Shown here: positions 34,927 through 46,197 of the stretch, piece after piece
How the letters are laid out: every line of letters begins with the position of its first letter
How positions within the stretch are numbered: position 1 is the first letter of the stretch
Assembly (NCBI GenBank): GCA_033439685.1
Contig: JAUEDM010000002.1
Span: forward strand, 5,022,001 to 5,086,000
DNA length: 64,000 nucleotides
Reading direction: 5' to 3'
From: Apodospora peruviana
Lineage: Eukaryota > Ascomycota > Sordariomycetes > Sordariales > Lasiosphaeriaceae
Position numbers and translations under genes: made by a program
Notes under the pieces: model-generated
The model's input: only the letters and a program-made list of their open reading frames with translations
Told to the model about the DNA's origin: nothing
Databases searched by the model: none

Positions 34927-37900
34927 TCATACATCGGTCATTTCGGTATCGACCAACTCGTCCACAGACTGGATGGTTTGGGGCCCCCAATTACCCTCGA
35001 AGACAGTCGCACCGGCCGCTCGGCGGTTGGCAACCCACAAAAGAGGCTCCAACATAATCAGTTGCTGAGCCGTAGGACGCTCCGCGGGGTTGGGCTGTAT
35101 CATCCAGCGTACAACGCTGTCAAGCGAGTTTGGGTTGCTCGCTTCTGCCATAAAGGCAGGGGGTTCCTGGAGCTCACTTCTCCTCTGTGCCCCAAAGAGA
35201 TTGCTGGGATCATGCGTCATCGTTTCAAAAGGGGATTCACGACGGTTCCCGCTAGGCGTGATCCCCAGGCTCCTCCTCAGCTCCTCGTCCTCGTTAAGCT
35301 GGGCAATGCCGGCTTCATGTTCGATCGGCACGCCGTTGGCGTCCCGAATTATAGAGCTTGCCTCAGCAGAGGTCAAGCTAGGAACAGAGGAAAGGTCGCC
35401 GCTTCGCAGAGCCTGCCAAGTTGGACCGTTATCCGGTAGGAAGACGTTGCAAGCAATCTCCAGCACAATCAAGCCAAGAGCAAAGATATCAGCGGGTTTG
35501 TCAAAATGACCGAGCAAGATTTCAGGCCCGATGTATTCGCGATCACCCTCCCCTTCAATTCCTTTAGGCGCGGGCCATCGAGTTGCCATGCCAAAGTCCC
35601 CGATCTTAACATATCCATCAAAGTTGACGAGGATATTAGCAGGCTTGATGTCGAGGTGGATGAAACCGGCATCGTGAATAGCAGCCAGTCCTTGGGCTAT
35701 TTCAAGCATGGTCTTCCATATGCGAAAATCGTCGAGCCGACCGGCCTGGCCGACAGACTTGAGGAAAGTATCCAAGCTGCCCTCGGTGCAGTATTCGGTC
35801 TGGATATAAAGGTGTCCGCTGTGTTCCCAGCTGTCGATGTAGTGCACAACCTTGTCAGAATTGCTCAATGACTTCAGGATGGTAACTTCACGCAACTTCG
35901 ACTCGCGTTCTCTCGCACCATAAGTTGGGACTCGAATCTTCTTCACAGCGTATACCTTGTCAGCGTCTTGATTTGTGGCCGTCCGCTTACTTGGCGTGGT
36001 AGCGAAAACTGTGGCAAGCGAAGTTGGGACAGATGAGTTGACGACCCGGTAGACCTGTGAGAATTCGCCCTTTCCAATAAGGTCTGCCTTGTCAAAACGG
36101 AGTGCCAGGGATTCATCGACGTCTTTATGGCCATGGCCATGACGCGGCGTCATGCTAATACGGCTATCACCGAAACCGGAAAAGAGATGTCGTCCCTGGG
36201 TGGTCGGGGTTGCCGGTGTCTGAGAAAGCTTTCCGTTATCGTCCTGGGGATTGGAGATCGACAGATAGCTAGGATCAGGCGGCGCCATGGCATCCCGCGG
36301 TGTATGAGGTGATGAAGTCTCGGCCGAATCGAGGTTCAAAGGGCTCGCTGAAGCGGCATCGTTAGCCTCTATAACCCATTTCGACCTTGCGTCGCTCGCG
36401 TCCAATATAGCTGGTGCAGTTTTGAGCGGCGCAAGCATTACTGGTGACTTGCGTCGAGCCCGACTGGGACTGAAGGAAGAGATGGATAGATTCAACGGCG
36501 GAGAAACCTTGACGTTGGGAGTTGCGGGATAAACCACGACACCGACAAGCCGGTCACTCTTCCTCTGCTCGCCTTTCCCCGAAACTTCTTGGAACTTGGA
36601 CTTACAGCTTGATATGGCCGGTTGCTCCTCGCCAAGGCCAAAAGCCGGCGCGGGAACTGTATATGTGCGCGAGACCTCGGGTGTCTGGGCACGTTGAACA
36701 GGGGTGGAGAGTGATTTGAAGAACAGATTCTTGGTAGGAGTCGGCGGAAAGTCAGCAGCCACTTCGCTTGGGTCACATTGATCATCTCCGTCTAAACTCA
36801 GAAGGCTCGACTTTCGGTTGTGACCAGAGCGGACCTGCTGGAAAAGGAGACTGGGTGGTTTTTCTTGACTAGGACCGAAAAGGTTACCTCGAACAGGAAC
36901 CGGCACTGAACCGAATGGCGTCGTGGAGCTGAATGGCGTCGATGGGCTACCGAAGGATGCTCGAGAGGATCGTCGTCGTCCACCGCTACCAACCGGAGGC
37001 GGATAGGTTGCCGAGTTATAAGGCTGCTTCTTGCAAGGCGTGTCCGGCATGGCAGTCACTTTCGCTCCTGGATGCTTTGGAAGGCCAAGCTCTGGATTGC
37101 GCGTCATCTTTGAGACAAGCCCAGTTGACATGAAAGCCGCTTGAAAGGGCTTTGCTCGCTTATACTGAGGAGTCGCAACAGATTGTGAATCGTCGAGAGG
37201 GCGTTGGCTTCCAACAGGCAACGACTTGGAGAAATTCAGCGGAGCCCTGGGTCGCTCGCCAAAATGAACCGGGATGTGGGTAGGAGAGTCGTCCGGAAGG
37301 CTTGAGCCGGAGGACGATTGTGTGATTGTCCGTGATAGCGGATGAGGTTGGTTCGCCGGACGGGGAATCAGGTGCATAGACGGGTTCGGTAGCGGCACCT
37401 GGGGTGAGAACGGGCTGCCACGTTCATCTGGTGGGAGATACTGGTCCAGCGACAGACGCGGTCTGCTGCGAAAGTTAGGCGTGGCGGAAGTCTCATTGGA
37501 CAACTGCGCCAGTTGCTTCTCTCCAGCGCGCCGACCCCAGGAGGACCGATCACCATGTCGCTGCTGTAACGTACTCTTTCGTAGCGATGATGACCGCTTT
37601 GGCAAAGACGATGGGGTTGGCGAAGCTAGCGCTTCTCCAAAGGGTGAGGCAGAAGCGCCAGTTAGCTGGTACTCGTGGTTTGCATCCTCGTGGACATCAA
37701 AGCCCTGCTGCTGCGGTTGCGACGGGTAGTCGAATATGTTGAATTCGTTTCCAAGGTTCGATATGCCATGAAGAGAGCGCCGCTTTGCGACTGGGCTTCC
37801 CATACTGCTCTGATCGAGGCTCATTGTCGCGTCGCTGCGCTTCAGTGGGCTGACAGAGGTCGAGGGAAGGGGATCGTTGAAGTCTAAGAATTTTGATACG

Positions 37901-38502
37901 CTGTTCCTGGATGATCCAGAGACGTCCAGGTGCATAGAGTGGCGCGACGGCTTCTCGAGATCGCGACGCGAAACAGGACTCAAAGCAAGCGCGAAATCGG
38001 CAAAGCTAGGGTTTTCCTGACCGCGCGCTTCGGGTCCTGAGATAGACGAAGAAATGGGATTTCCAGAATCCTGTGAAGGGCCAAATACGCGTTTCAGCGG
38101 GCTCTTCGGGGATACTCGTGTTCTCGACAGGGGTTTTCCTGTTGACGCCTTTGATCTTGCCGAGCGCACCGAAAGCTTGATGGTCGATCTGAATGGCGAA
38201 GCTGTAGCAGGTTGGGGTGTCGAAAATATGGTGGAAGACGATGTGAACTCGCCCGTTGCGCCTGGTGTTGCCACAATTGAGGTTGGCTCAAATCGAGTCA
38301 CGGGTGTAGGCGTTGTTGACGAGTGCCCAAAATTGGCAGAGTGGTCAGGAGAAGGCGATGCACGCCCAGACAGGTTGAATTTGGAAGGCGATCGTGAAAG
38401 TGACCTACGCAATGATCGCACCGCCGAGCCGACATCGACGTGGTGAACATGCGTGGGCGATGGAAGGGTGAGTGTACCCCCGCTTCCAGTTGAGAATGAC
38501 AT
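34927..38502 (-). CDS. wee1: Wee1-family mitosis-inhibitor protein kinase
   Basis: A single 3576-nt exon encodes 1191 residues. Wee1 phosphorylates the inhibitory tyrosine of Cdk1 and delays mitosis. The kinase domain occupies about residues 795-1170: glycine loop GKGEFSQVY, VAIK-type lysine K854 (VYAVKKI), catalytic HLDIKPANIL with D951, DFG at D969 followed by MATRW, and GDREYIGPEIL, the Wee1-type substitute for the usual APE motif. HLDIKPAN rather than HRDLKPEN is also characteristic of Wee1/Swe1. The long N-terminal 790 residues are Ser/Pro-rich with many SP/TP sites, typical of the Cdk- and checkpoint-regulated region. ATG 38500-38502 begins MSFSTGSGG. The Aspergillus homologue is ankA. 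The gene has more than 4 kb of non-coding DNA upstream and converges with Mrc1, which acts in the same checkpoint. Confidence 0.94.
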   Translation of the reverse strand: MSFSTGSGGTLTLPSPTHVHHVDVGSAVRSLRRSLSRSPSKFNLSGRASPSPDHSANFGHSSTTPTPVTRFEPTSIVATPGATGEFTSSSTIFSTPQPATASPFRSTIKLSVRSARSKASTGKPLSRTRVSPKSPLKRVFGPSQDSGNPISSSISGPEARGQENPSFADFALALSPVSRRDLEKPSRHSMHLDVSGSSRNSVSKFLDFNDPLPSTSVSPLKRSDATMSLDQSSMGSPVAKRRSLHGISNLGNEFNIFDYPSQPQQQGFDVHEDANHEYQLTGASASPFGEALASPTPSSLPKRSSSLRKSTLQQRHGDRSSWGRRAGEKQLAQLSNETSATPNFRSRPRLSLDQYLPPDERGSPFSPQVPLPNPSMHLIPRPANQPHPLSRTITQSSSGSSLPDDSPTHIPVHFGERPRAPLNFSKSLPVGSQRPLDDSQSVATPQYKRAKPFQAAFMSTGLVSKMTRNPELGLPKHPGAKVTAMPDTPCKKQPYNSATYPPPVGSGGRRRSSRASFGSPSTPFSSTTPFGSVPVPVRGNLFGPSQEKPPSLLFQQVRSGHNRKSSLLSLDGDDQCDPSEVAADFPPTPTKNLFFKSLSTPVQRAQTPEVSRTYTVPAPAFGLGEEQPAISSCKSKFQEVSGKGEQRKSDRLVGVVVYPATPNVKVSPPLNLSISSFSPSRARRKSPVMLAPLKTAPAILDASDARSKWVIEANDAASASPLNLDSAETSSPHTPRDAMAPPDPSYLSISNPQDDNGKLSQTPATPTTQGRHLFSGFGDSRISMTPRHGHGHKDVDESLALRFDKADLIGKGEFSQVYRVVNSSVPTSLATVFATTPSKRTATNQDADKVYAVKKIRVPTYGARERESKLREVTILKSLSNSDKVVHYIDSWEHSGHLYIQTEYCTEGSLDTFLKSVGQAGRLDDFRIWKTMLEIAQGLAAIHDAGFIHLDIKPANILVNFDGYVKIGDFGMATRWPAPKGIEGEGDREYIGPEILLGHFDKPADIFALGLIVLEIACNVFLPDNGPTWQALRSGDLSSVPSLTSAEASSIIRDANGVPIEHEAGIAQLNEDEELRRSLGITPSGNRRESPFETMTHDPSNLFGAQRRSELQEPPAFMAEASNPNSLDSVVRWMIQPNPAERPTAQQLIMLEPLLWVANRRAAGATVFEGNWGPQTIQSVDELVDTEMTDV

Positions 38503-41500
38503 TTCTCGGTGGGTGAATGAAGTCTGTCGGCGCTTTCCAGCGACCGAGACCAGATGAAAACCCTACGATTCCCACAGGTGACTTCCTTCAGTAGTTTAGC
38601 GTCCAGCTCGTCGCACCCCCAAAATAATTCACCATTAAACCCACACTACAAGAGCGACAAACAAGGCTGTGAAGAGTGCAGTCGTTCCCGTTTGTCAAAG
38701 AACGAAGCGGTCGCAGATCAGCCAAATGACAACTGATCGAGAGTGCGGGTGTAAATCAAAAGAGGTATAGTAGCTTCCAGAGCAGATGGAGTGCTTGGCA
38801 AGCGCGAACTCAAACTGATTAGGCTGACAGAGGCGCGCCGTATGCGACAAAGGCCAAATCGAAAAGAGAACTGAAATCTCGTTCCCCCAGAAGCGAAGCC
38901 AGTCGGCGCTGATAAGAAGAGAGAAGAACACAGTGGCGTGAGCGTGTGTTGTAAAGTTGCCTGGTGAAGAAAGTAAGGTGTGTTGGCGGAAGGTAGGATG
39001 GTTGACCAAGTCAATAATCGGAACCGACAGGAGGCAGCGATGGATGTTCGGGCGCGTGGACACGTCAAATCAGGCCCATATCAGGCATCTTTCGACGGTC
39101 TGGTGCACTATTCTGCAGTCGCGCCTTCCTGCTCTTCCAGCTTCCTCGGTTTGTCGGGGAAAGTCGTCCTGTCCGAAGCTCCTGCCCTCAGTATTCCTCC
39201 ATGCGTATATCCGTTGATATGGAAAGCGCGAAGTAGTCCGTCGTGCCGGCACCAGTCGGAAGCTCCGCAGGTCACAGCTCGCGATGGTCCGCTTACACGT
39301 CAGGTATGGTTGCGACTCGCGGGGAGTTTAGCGACCGAATCCGCCCAACGGGTTTTCGCGCGAATCAGCGGGGCCTGACGCAAGAATGAGGAGGAGTCGA
39401 TGTTCAAGTGCTGGACATCGGATGAAAATGACAGGTTGGCGGAAGGAACAGAACAAGAGTCGCAGAGGGTTCGCAAAAGGCGATCAGTCGAAGCAGCGAC
39501 GATGCAAACTGACGATGCACGCGATGGACCGGTTTCCGGATTACAAAAAGATGTTGGGGAAGTGGAAAAGTAGATCACTCAGGCGCAGGGAAGGTGAGAT
39601 ATCCTGTTGTTTACACCGCACTTGCCCGGTCCACAACGCGTTTCGCGTTGGAGTCGCGGACGGTGGCAAGGACCCCCTGGTCGTGCCTGGTCTTAGCGTG
39701 CTCTGTGCCCCACCGGCCGAGCCCTTGTCGACGTAGTTGTGCAGGGGTGGCTTTGTGGCTGCACCGACCTGCCACTGTGTTTCTCGTCTCCCGTAACATC
39801 CCTTCTCGTTGCCCTCTGCTTTGCCTCCCTTTGCCTCTTCCACAGTTTCGGATGGAAACACCTGCATTCCTGTTGCCAGAAAAAACAATCCGTTGTACTG
39901 CGGATGGAAGGTCCCCCTTATTTGTGGCTTTGTATCAGAAGCGCACATCTGTGGAGCGTGTGGGAACTCACCGCTCACATTACTTGAGCGCGCGTGAAAT
40001 GCGATGAAAATGGTCGCGAGGCATTGTCATCCGTTCCTCTGGGACCATCCCGAGCCAATAAACTGCAGGGGCCGGGGGCTTCTGCCGATAGGTGGAGGTG
40101 TGGGGAATGGATTCGTTCGCCGTGGACTCAGACGCGGTCGTCACTGGTCGGGCAGGTGTGCACTTTATTAGCCCTTTGCTATGAGATGCCGGAACCTCTT
40201 TGGCTGGAAAAGCCGTTGAACCCACGGGGAAAGAGCCTTTGGTCTGCGACGACAAGGGGACCAGCAGGGCCATTGGCCGCGATTCTCTCGCCGGTTTGGT
40301 TTATCGAAATGTTCATTGCGACCAGAGCGCTGCAGAATTATTGGAAAGGGAAGAAAAGAAAAAAAGAAAAGACGTTTCCTACAGTCCTTATAGACCACCT
40401 CAAAAAGAAAGTTTACTCAAGTCCCCGTCCAGCAGCGTGTTCGTGAAGAGACGACGCCGAGATCTGCGACTTTTGAAACATCCATTAGGTTCCATCACAT
40501 GTCAAAAGGGGGCCTCAGGTAGTTTTGCGGAAAGTCAATACAATTATCCGTCTTGCTTTTCCTATAATATCTCTCATTTTGCTGCGAGCGAAAACAAAAC
40601 AACTAATTTTATAACCAAGGAAGAAGCGCATGCGCGTATCCACACTCTACTGCGGCGCTTCTGCAACAAAGATGCAAGCAGAGACGAGTCTTTCCAGCTA
40701 CCTAAACATTCACATCGTGTCAGGAAAAAGGGGCAAAGGGCGGTGGGCGTGTTGTTCTCTTGTTTCTCACCGTTGAACCCACTTTCCTCCCTTTTCTCTT
40801 CACTCTCTTTGTTTACAAAAATCAAAACAAACGGAAGGACTCCCGGAAATGATTCGCGTATATTTAATACACCGTACCGGTGAACACGAACGGTTTTAGT
40901 GGCGATAATTTTGAGTCTAATATCGCAACTTTATGCCCGGGCTCTGCCCAATATCTCGGGTCCACTTTATTTCGACTCCATTTCGCTTCACTTTTTTTTT
41001 TCCTTTTGATCTCTTTTTTTCTCACAACGCGCCACAAAAACATCTCCACCTCTTTTGCTCCACAGGCCCACCTCACAGATCTCTTGTCCTCTTTTGAGGG
41101 AAGGAAAACTGTCACACTGTACCCCTCGCTCCGCTTGCCGCCCCAAAGCCAGCACATCCCCCTCTTTGAGTCCCTTTGTGGTCCCAGCAAGTGTCCCCAT
41201 CGTGCCCATCTTCAAGGGCCGTCCGGACCAACTTGCGGACAGTGACAATGTGGGAGGAGGGGGAGGAGGAGGAGTTGACATGGCGGGCGATCTGACGATG
41301 AGGCTTAATCCGTACTTGTAGCCTGAACTAGAACCCGTGGCGTCCCCGAGCTTCCCGTCACCTGTCCCCCTGCTAGCAGGATGGAGGAGGTCCAGCAGAA
41401 AGAGTGAGGGCCTCAGGGGCTTCAAAACAAGCGATGACGGCAGGATGGACCTCACTCCGTATCCCCGCAAAGGTTCACAGAAGATAGATGCGATGCCACG

Positions 41501-42770
41501 ATGATGGCGGTTAGTTTGTTTACACTAGGCTACGGATACGGCTACCCAAGATGGGGTAAAGTGGTAAACCGCATCTCTATCTATCGACGCTATTTGGATC
41601 CCACTAAGAGATCCGATCTCGAATCTCACCTTCTAGACTAGAACGACTCGTCCCCGACCTAGCGACCAATAAGTAGATGGAAGGCCACCTTGTCAATTGC
41701 ACATATTATTAGCCACATCCATGCCTATACTTGCGATACACGTATAACGATGGTATACTGAAGTTACTGCACCCCAGATTCAGCAGGCGCCGTCTTCCAG
41801 AGTAACCCTGCGGAGATTCCCGATTCATGCGCATCCCAAGAACACGGGGAAGTTCATGACAACAACAAATGTTTACCAGCTTTCTATGCCACATTCTAGG
41901 CGCACCTACCTTAGGCACTGGTAACCATAGGCCATTGTCAGAGTGCGCGATATGCCATTCAACACTGAGACGGCTCAAGAACAGAACGACAACACATACG
42001 TTGTAAACAAGAAAAACGACCCGTCAAACAGCCACACGTAGCGCTTCAACCCGATCGACCTACCAAATGGGGACTAAAAAGATTGAGGAGTGTTCCGTAC
42101 AATACGAATCGTTAACTGCTGCTTGACGGACCAAACATCTCGCAATCTCTCAAAACCACATAAAACGGTGTATGCAGTACACCCCGTAAACAAATTCCTT
42201 AATATTAAACAAGAAAACAAGGCACTTCAAGACATGGTCAAGCCCACCAAACCGCCATAATTCTTCAAGTCAACCCAAAAACCAGACCAAAAAAGGTGCT
42301 ACCTGTATTCAGATCCTCCGTGACAGCTGGCAGCACAGGGCCATCACAGTAGCCAAACCGCCACATTTTAAAAGGTGGCTGAATAATCTCGTCACTCGCT
42401 CCCGTCATTATATCGTTCTTTTTTTTTCTCTTCTTTCACACTCTGCTGAGTCTGAGACAAAACAACATCAAAGACGTGATCCCGACCCGCGCGATCCCGC
42501 CTTGACTTGTCAGAACACGAGCTCGCAGGTAGGCTGAAGAACAGAAAAGGGAAAATGTTTCAACGTCAAACTTTGGCTATTCATTTCTGTCTACGTATCT
42601 GTTCGCTTTCCCTCCCAAGGCGACCGCCCCTCCGCGGCGCCAAACCAACCTATACGCACCTACACAGTACTATCTAAATATGAGGGTATCAAAACAAAGA
42701 ACTAACCTACTCCGTAACTCAAACTTTCATTTCCTCCCTCCATGTAAGCCACCAAGCCCACGGGCGGGCC
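38503..42770. other. Long intergenic interval upstream of Wee1, 4.3 kb
   Basis: This region lies between the Wee1 start and the Med1 stop, both minus strand. Open frames up to 227 codons (40200-40883, plus) are low-complexity, have no domain and overlap frames on the other strand. CT-rich stretches near 38590-38640 and around 41000 could belong to a Wee1 promoter and leader. Long intron-containing leaders are known for cell-cycle kinases, so part of this may be transcribed. No tRNA, transposon or protein family was recognised. Confidence 0.45.
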
Positions 42771-44944
42771 TCAAGGGGAGGGAAGGTAAGCCCAGCGCGA
42801 CCTCAGAAATTCGCACCACTTGCCAATATCCTCAATCGTCTCGAGAATCTTGCCCAGATCCTCCACTCGCCTAGGCCGCCCGTCCAGATAAAAAGCATTG
42901 CCCTCGTCCAGCACATTCTGCGCCTCAATGTGCACCTGTCCGTTCTCGCGTATCTCCAGCACCACATTTCCAGTAACTCCCTCTTTAAAAGGGAACACGA
43001 TGTGCAGCCTAGGCACCGGGGACAGGAAGAGTGTCACGTCCACCTTCAAAGGCTCCTCCTCCTTCTCGTTTTTGTCTTCTCTCTGTTGAAGCGGCTGCGG
43101 GGCTTGCTGATCAGTCTCTGCTGACTCCGCCATAAACCTGGCAAATTCATCCCGACTTGTCGTGGTTCTAGTCGAGATCGTGGACGGTTTGCTGCCGTCC
43201 GGAACCGACGACGGTCCGGGCTTCTCCTGGAAACTATTCTCCAGCAAAGTTGACAGAAAGGCATATTGTCGTAGATAAGGAAGCATGCTGACGAGCTGTC
43301 GGGGGTGCGAGAACGTCAGCTCGGTCAGCGTGTATCCGTAAATCGCCTTTTGTATGTAGAGCGTGTTGGCGTGCGATTTCAGCGACCAGCGTTGTGTCGG
43401 CCCTCGCGGCGTAAATTCCACCTTCTTGCTGCAGGTAATAATCCGCGGCTCGGATGGTTGGAGCACGTAGCCAGGGGGAGTTGGGAACAAGATGTTATCG
43501 TAGCTCCTCATCTGGTCTGCACCGATGGCAGGCAGCCCGCACCCAAGCTGGCCAATATGATTCCAGATCAGCGACGAAACGACAAGTGGAGGGTCGAACG
43601 TGGCGTGGAAAGTGACCTCAGGAAGACGGGGTCCAAGCATCGGGCCGCCAGGATTCATGAGATCGCCGCCAGCAGCAGCATTTGCCTTGTCTTGGTCCGA
43701 GAGAGGCATGAGCGTATTGTCCGGCTCGAGCCAGTCGAGGATCGGACCGCCACCGCTGTGGTGTAGCTCGCCGGGAAGAGTCTGCATTTTCTCAATATCG
43801 GCAGCGATCCATTTGTCCGAAATGCGGACCGGGCCGAAGGCAATATCTTGCAGAGGTGAGCAACCAATAAGAAGGGTCCAGATTTTTTCTGTGTTGGCCA
43901 TCTGGGCGATCCACCGAGCGTCTGTCGGCGGCACAAGTCTCTTTTCCTTCCAGTAATCGATGCCCAAGCCCACGCGATGTCTCGCATTCATGGCCGGGTG
44001 TCCGCTCCTTGTGCAGAGCACCAGATTTTGGAGGTACGCATCGCTTTTACCGGTGAGGGCGAGATCTTCGCGCAACTTTTGCAGCTCCCACTGGTGCAGC
44101 CGGGCCAGGCTCTCGTGGATGCCAGCTACAGCCTCGTACAGGTTAAGTCCGGGGTTGACGCTAAGCTTGTCGAGCATGGCAAGACGCTCGAAATTCGCAG
44201 CGAAGTTGTCCAGACGCTTGGTGAGCGGGCTCTGATTGGGCCCGAGCTTCAGATCGTCCAAGAGGATCTTGCCTGCCTCCTCGGCATGCTTGTTGACGAT
44301 GTCGGCCGATTCCGGAAAGGCGAGGGAGACTGATTCGACAATGTTATTACTGAAGACAACCAGCAGCTCAAGCGCAGCCCCCGCGACTATGAGCGTCCGG
44401 TTCGGCTCGACGCCCTCCCACAGACAGTCAAGACCGAGGCGCTTGGCAAGTCTCTCGAGCCCGGCTTCACTGACGAGACCTTTGTTCTGCTTTGGCCAAA
44501 GTTAGCGTCCGTGGCAACTTTGATGACCGAGAAGCAAACCGGAGTACTTACACTGAGGATAGCTATAACGTTATCCAGCCGTTTCGAAAATTCACCTTCG
44601 GTACTTCTGTCTGACGAGAGGCCGCCGAGGCCCTGAATGCCCAGATCCATCGCACCACCTAGTTGCAAGGCGCCGAATAAAGCGGCTGCTGATGGGCTGT
44701 CGAAGCTGATGGGTGCGTTAGAAGGGTGTCCCATCATTGTGGCAGTTGTTGCCGTCGCAGGCGACTTTTTAACCTGCTGCGGCGACGAGCGTGGGCCACG
44801 GGGTGAAAAGGCGGCATGAGCGGCCGAGAAGGGCGTAGAGACGGGGGGCGTGGCTGCCGCGCCATGCTGGGACTGGGACTGTGATGGGGTTCTGCCCTGC
44901 TGGGAAAGAGCATGCTTCATAGCCGTTGCCGTTGGTGTCGCCAT
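42771..44944 (-). CDS. Mediator complex subunit 1 (Med1)
   Basis: Two exons (44944-44552 and 44486-42771; 65-nt intron) give 702 residues. Med1 belongs to the middle module of Mediator, which carries regulator signals to RNA polymerase II. After a low-complexity N-terminus rich in Ala, Thr and Pro, the fungal Med1 domain runs from about residue 105: FSKRLDNVIAILS-NKGLVSEAGLERLAKRLGLDCLW across the splice, then LIVAGAALELLVVFSNN and an IVxSVSLAFPES strand, and later WKEKRLV, LIGCSPLQDIAFGPVRIS and VEFTPRGPTQRW. The C-terminal residues (ILETIEDIGKWCEFLRSRW) are typical of the fungal family. The splice is confirmed by the joined family pattern. It diverges across 1.25 kb from the coiled-coil gene at 46198. 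Confidence 0.88.
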
Positions 44945-46197
44945 CTTGGGAAGTTGGGAAGTTGTGTCGTGCTTGTGGGGAAAGGTATCAAGGTCCCGTC
45001 GTGGTGAGAGATGAAGCCTTTATATAAGATTGAACGGACCTGCGAAAGGCCAGTCCGTGCTCCGCTGCAAGTTGTGCGATAAACGACCATCCAGTTTCGT
45101 TGATCTTATCAAAGTGATTTGAAATCTTAGTGTCATTCACATGTCAATCGATTTTGACTGTCGGATTAGTTTTGCCATGAATCGTTCTACGGCACAATTC
45201 ACCATCCGAGTCTTGTCCTGACCAAAAGTTCCATCGTCTTTCAGAGAAGCATTGGCCATTGCCCCACCGAAATGACGAATGAACGCCAGTCATTGGTGGA
45301 GAGTCTGGATATCCAAGTCTCCCAACTTCGAAAGGGAGAGAGATTCAGAAATATCTCTGGGTTGCTGAGATACCTCTGGTTATGTCAAGTCTACAACGTA
45401 GAATAATGAATATCTCTGGGATGACAGAGCTCTATAGCTCTAAATCTTGTTCCATCTGACCCGAACTGGCAGGCGTGAGAGGTGTGCTTCTTGGACTCTC
45501 GGCGCATTCGAGGCGTCAGGTTGAGGCGCGCGGCAAAGTACAAACTATCATATTATGGCAAGTCGTGTAAGGTACGAACGCGGCTAGCTCCGGAACAGAA
45601 GATGTAACTGATGAATGAAGTGCAACGACAAGCAGATTTATAGGGTCATTTTATCGTAAGTCACCCAGCAGCCGATGCGCCGGGTTTTCGAGATTTCGAA
45701 CAAAACATCCATCGATGGTGTCCAACACCGCCGGGGTTTATAAGTCACGTCGCTATAATCACGCACGCTCCTGCGACCCTTTGACGTGTGGTAACCGCCG
45801 CCAACAGCTGAAACCCTAGGGGTTCGCTGCGCGTCCACTGCGTCCTCTCCACCAGCAGAGGCCCCGGCGGCGCCTGAGTGGAGCGCTAAGGAAGGTACTC
45901 AGGTACTGTCGGCAAGGGCCATTGACCTTCACTTCGATGGGGCTGCAATGAACTTCCAGGTTTCCCACTCCGCCAGCAATTCACGACCAACAACTACCAT
46001 ACCCCCCGACAACAATAACAACCACCCACTCCACGACCCTATCCGTCGCCTCGATTTCACGCCAGCAGCAACAGCCTCCACAGCCAAGTCCAGGTCGAGA
46101 TCGAGAACAGCCAGTACAGTAGTTCCTGTCTCCTCTGCATCCACCGCCGCCGCCCCCACCCCAGTCGCAAACACCACAACAACAGTTCTTCCTCGTG
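44945..46197. promoter_or_regulatory. Divergent promoter between Med1 and the coiled-coil gene
   Basis: This 1.25-kb interval drives two genes outward. It contains three related copies of ATATCTCTGGG (45351-45361, 45370-45379 with one change, 45410-45420). It also holds an upstream ATG at 45948 whose 119-codon frame runs past the downstream gene's start to 46307. In the coding frame a TAG at 46120-46122 is followed by a Pro/Gln-rich open stretch up to ATG 46198. No separate gene is supported. Confidence 0.45.

Noticed and set aside
40200..40883. 227-codon plus-strand frame in the Wee1 upstream region
   Set aside because: Low-complexity Lys/Arg/Ser sequence, no domain, and inconsistent with neighbouring gene structure.
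40988..41470. 160-codon minus-strand frame with a proline run
   Set aside because: The proline run comes from a GGAGGA repeat; the rest has no features.
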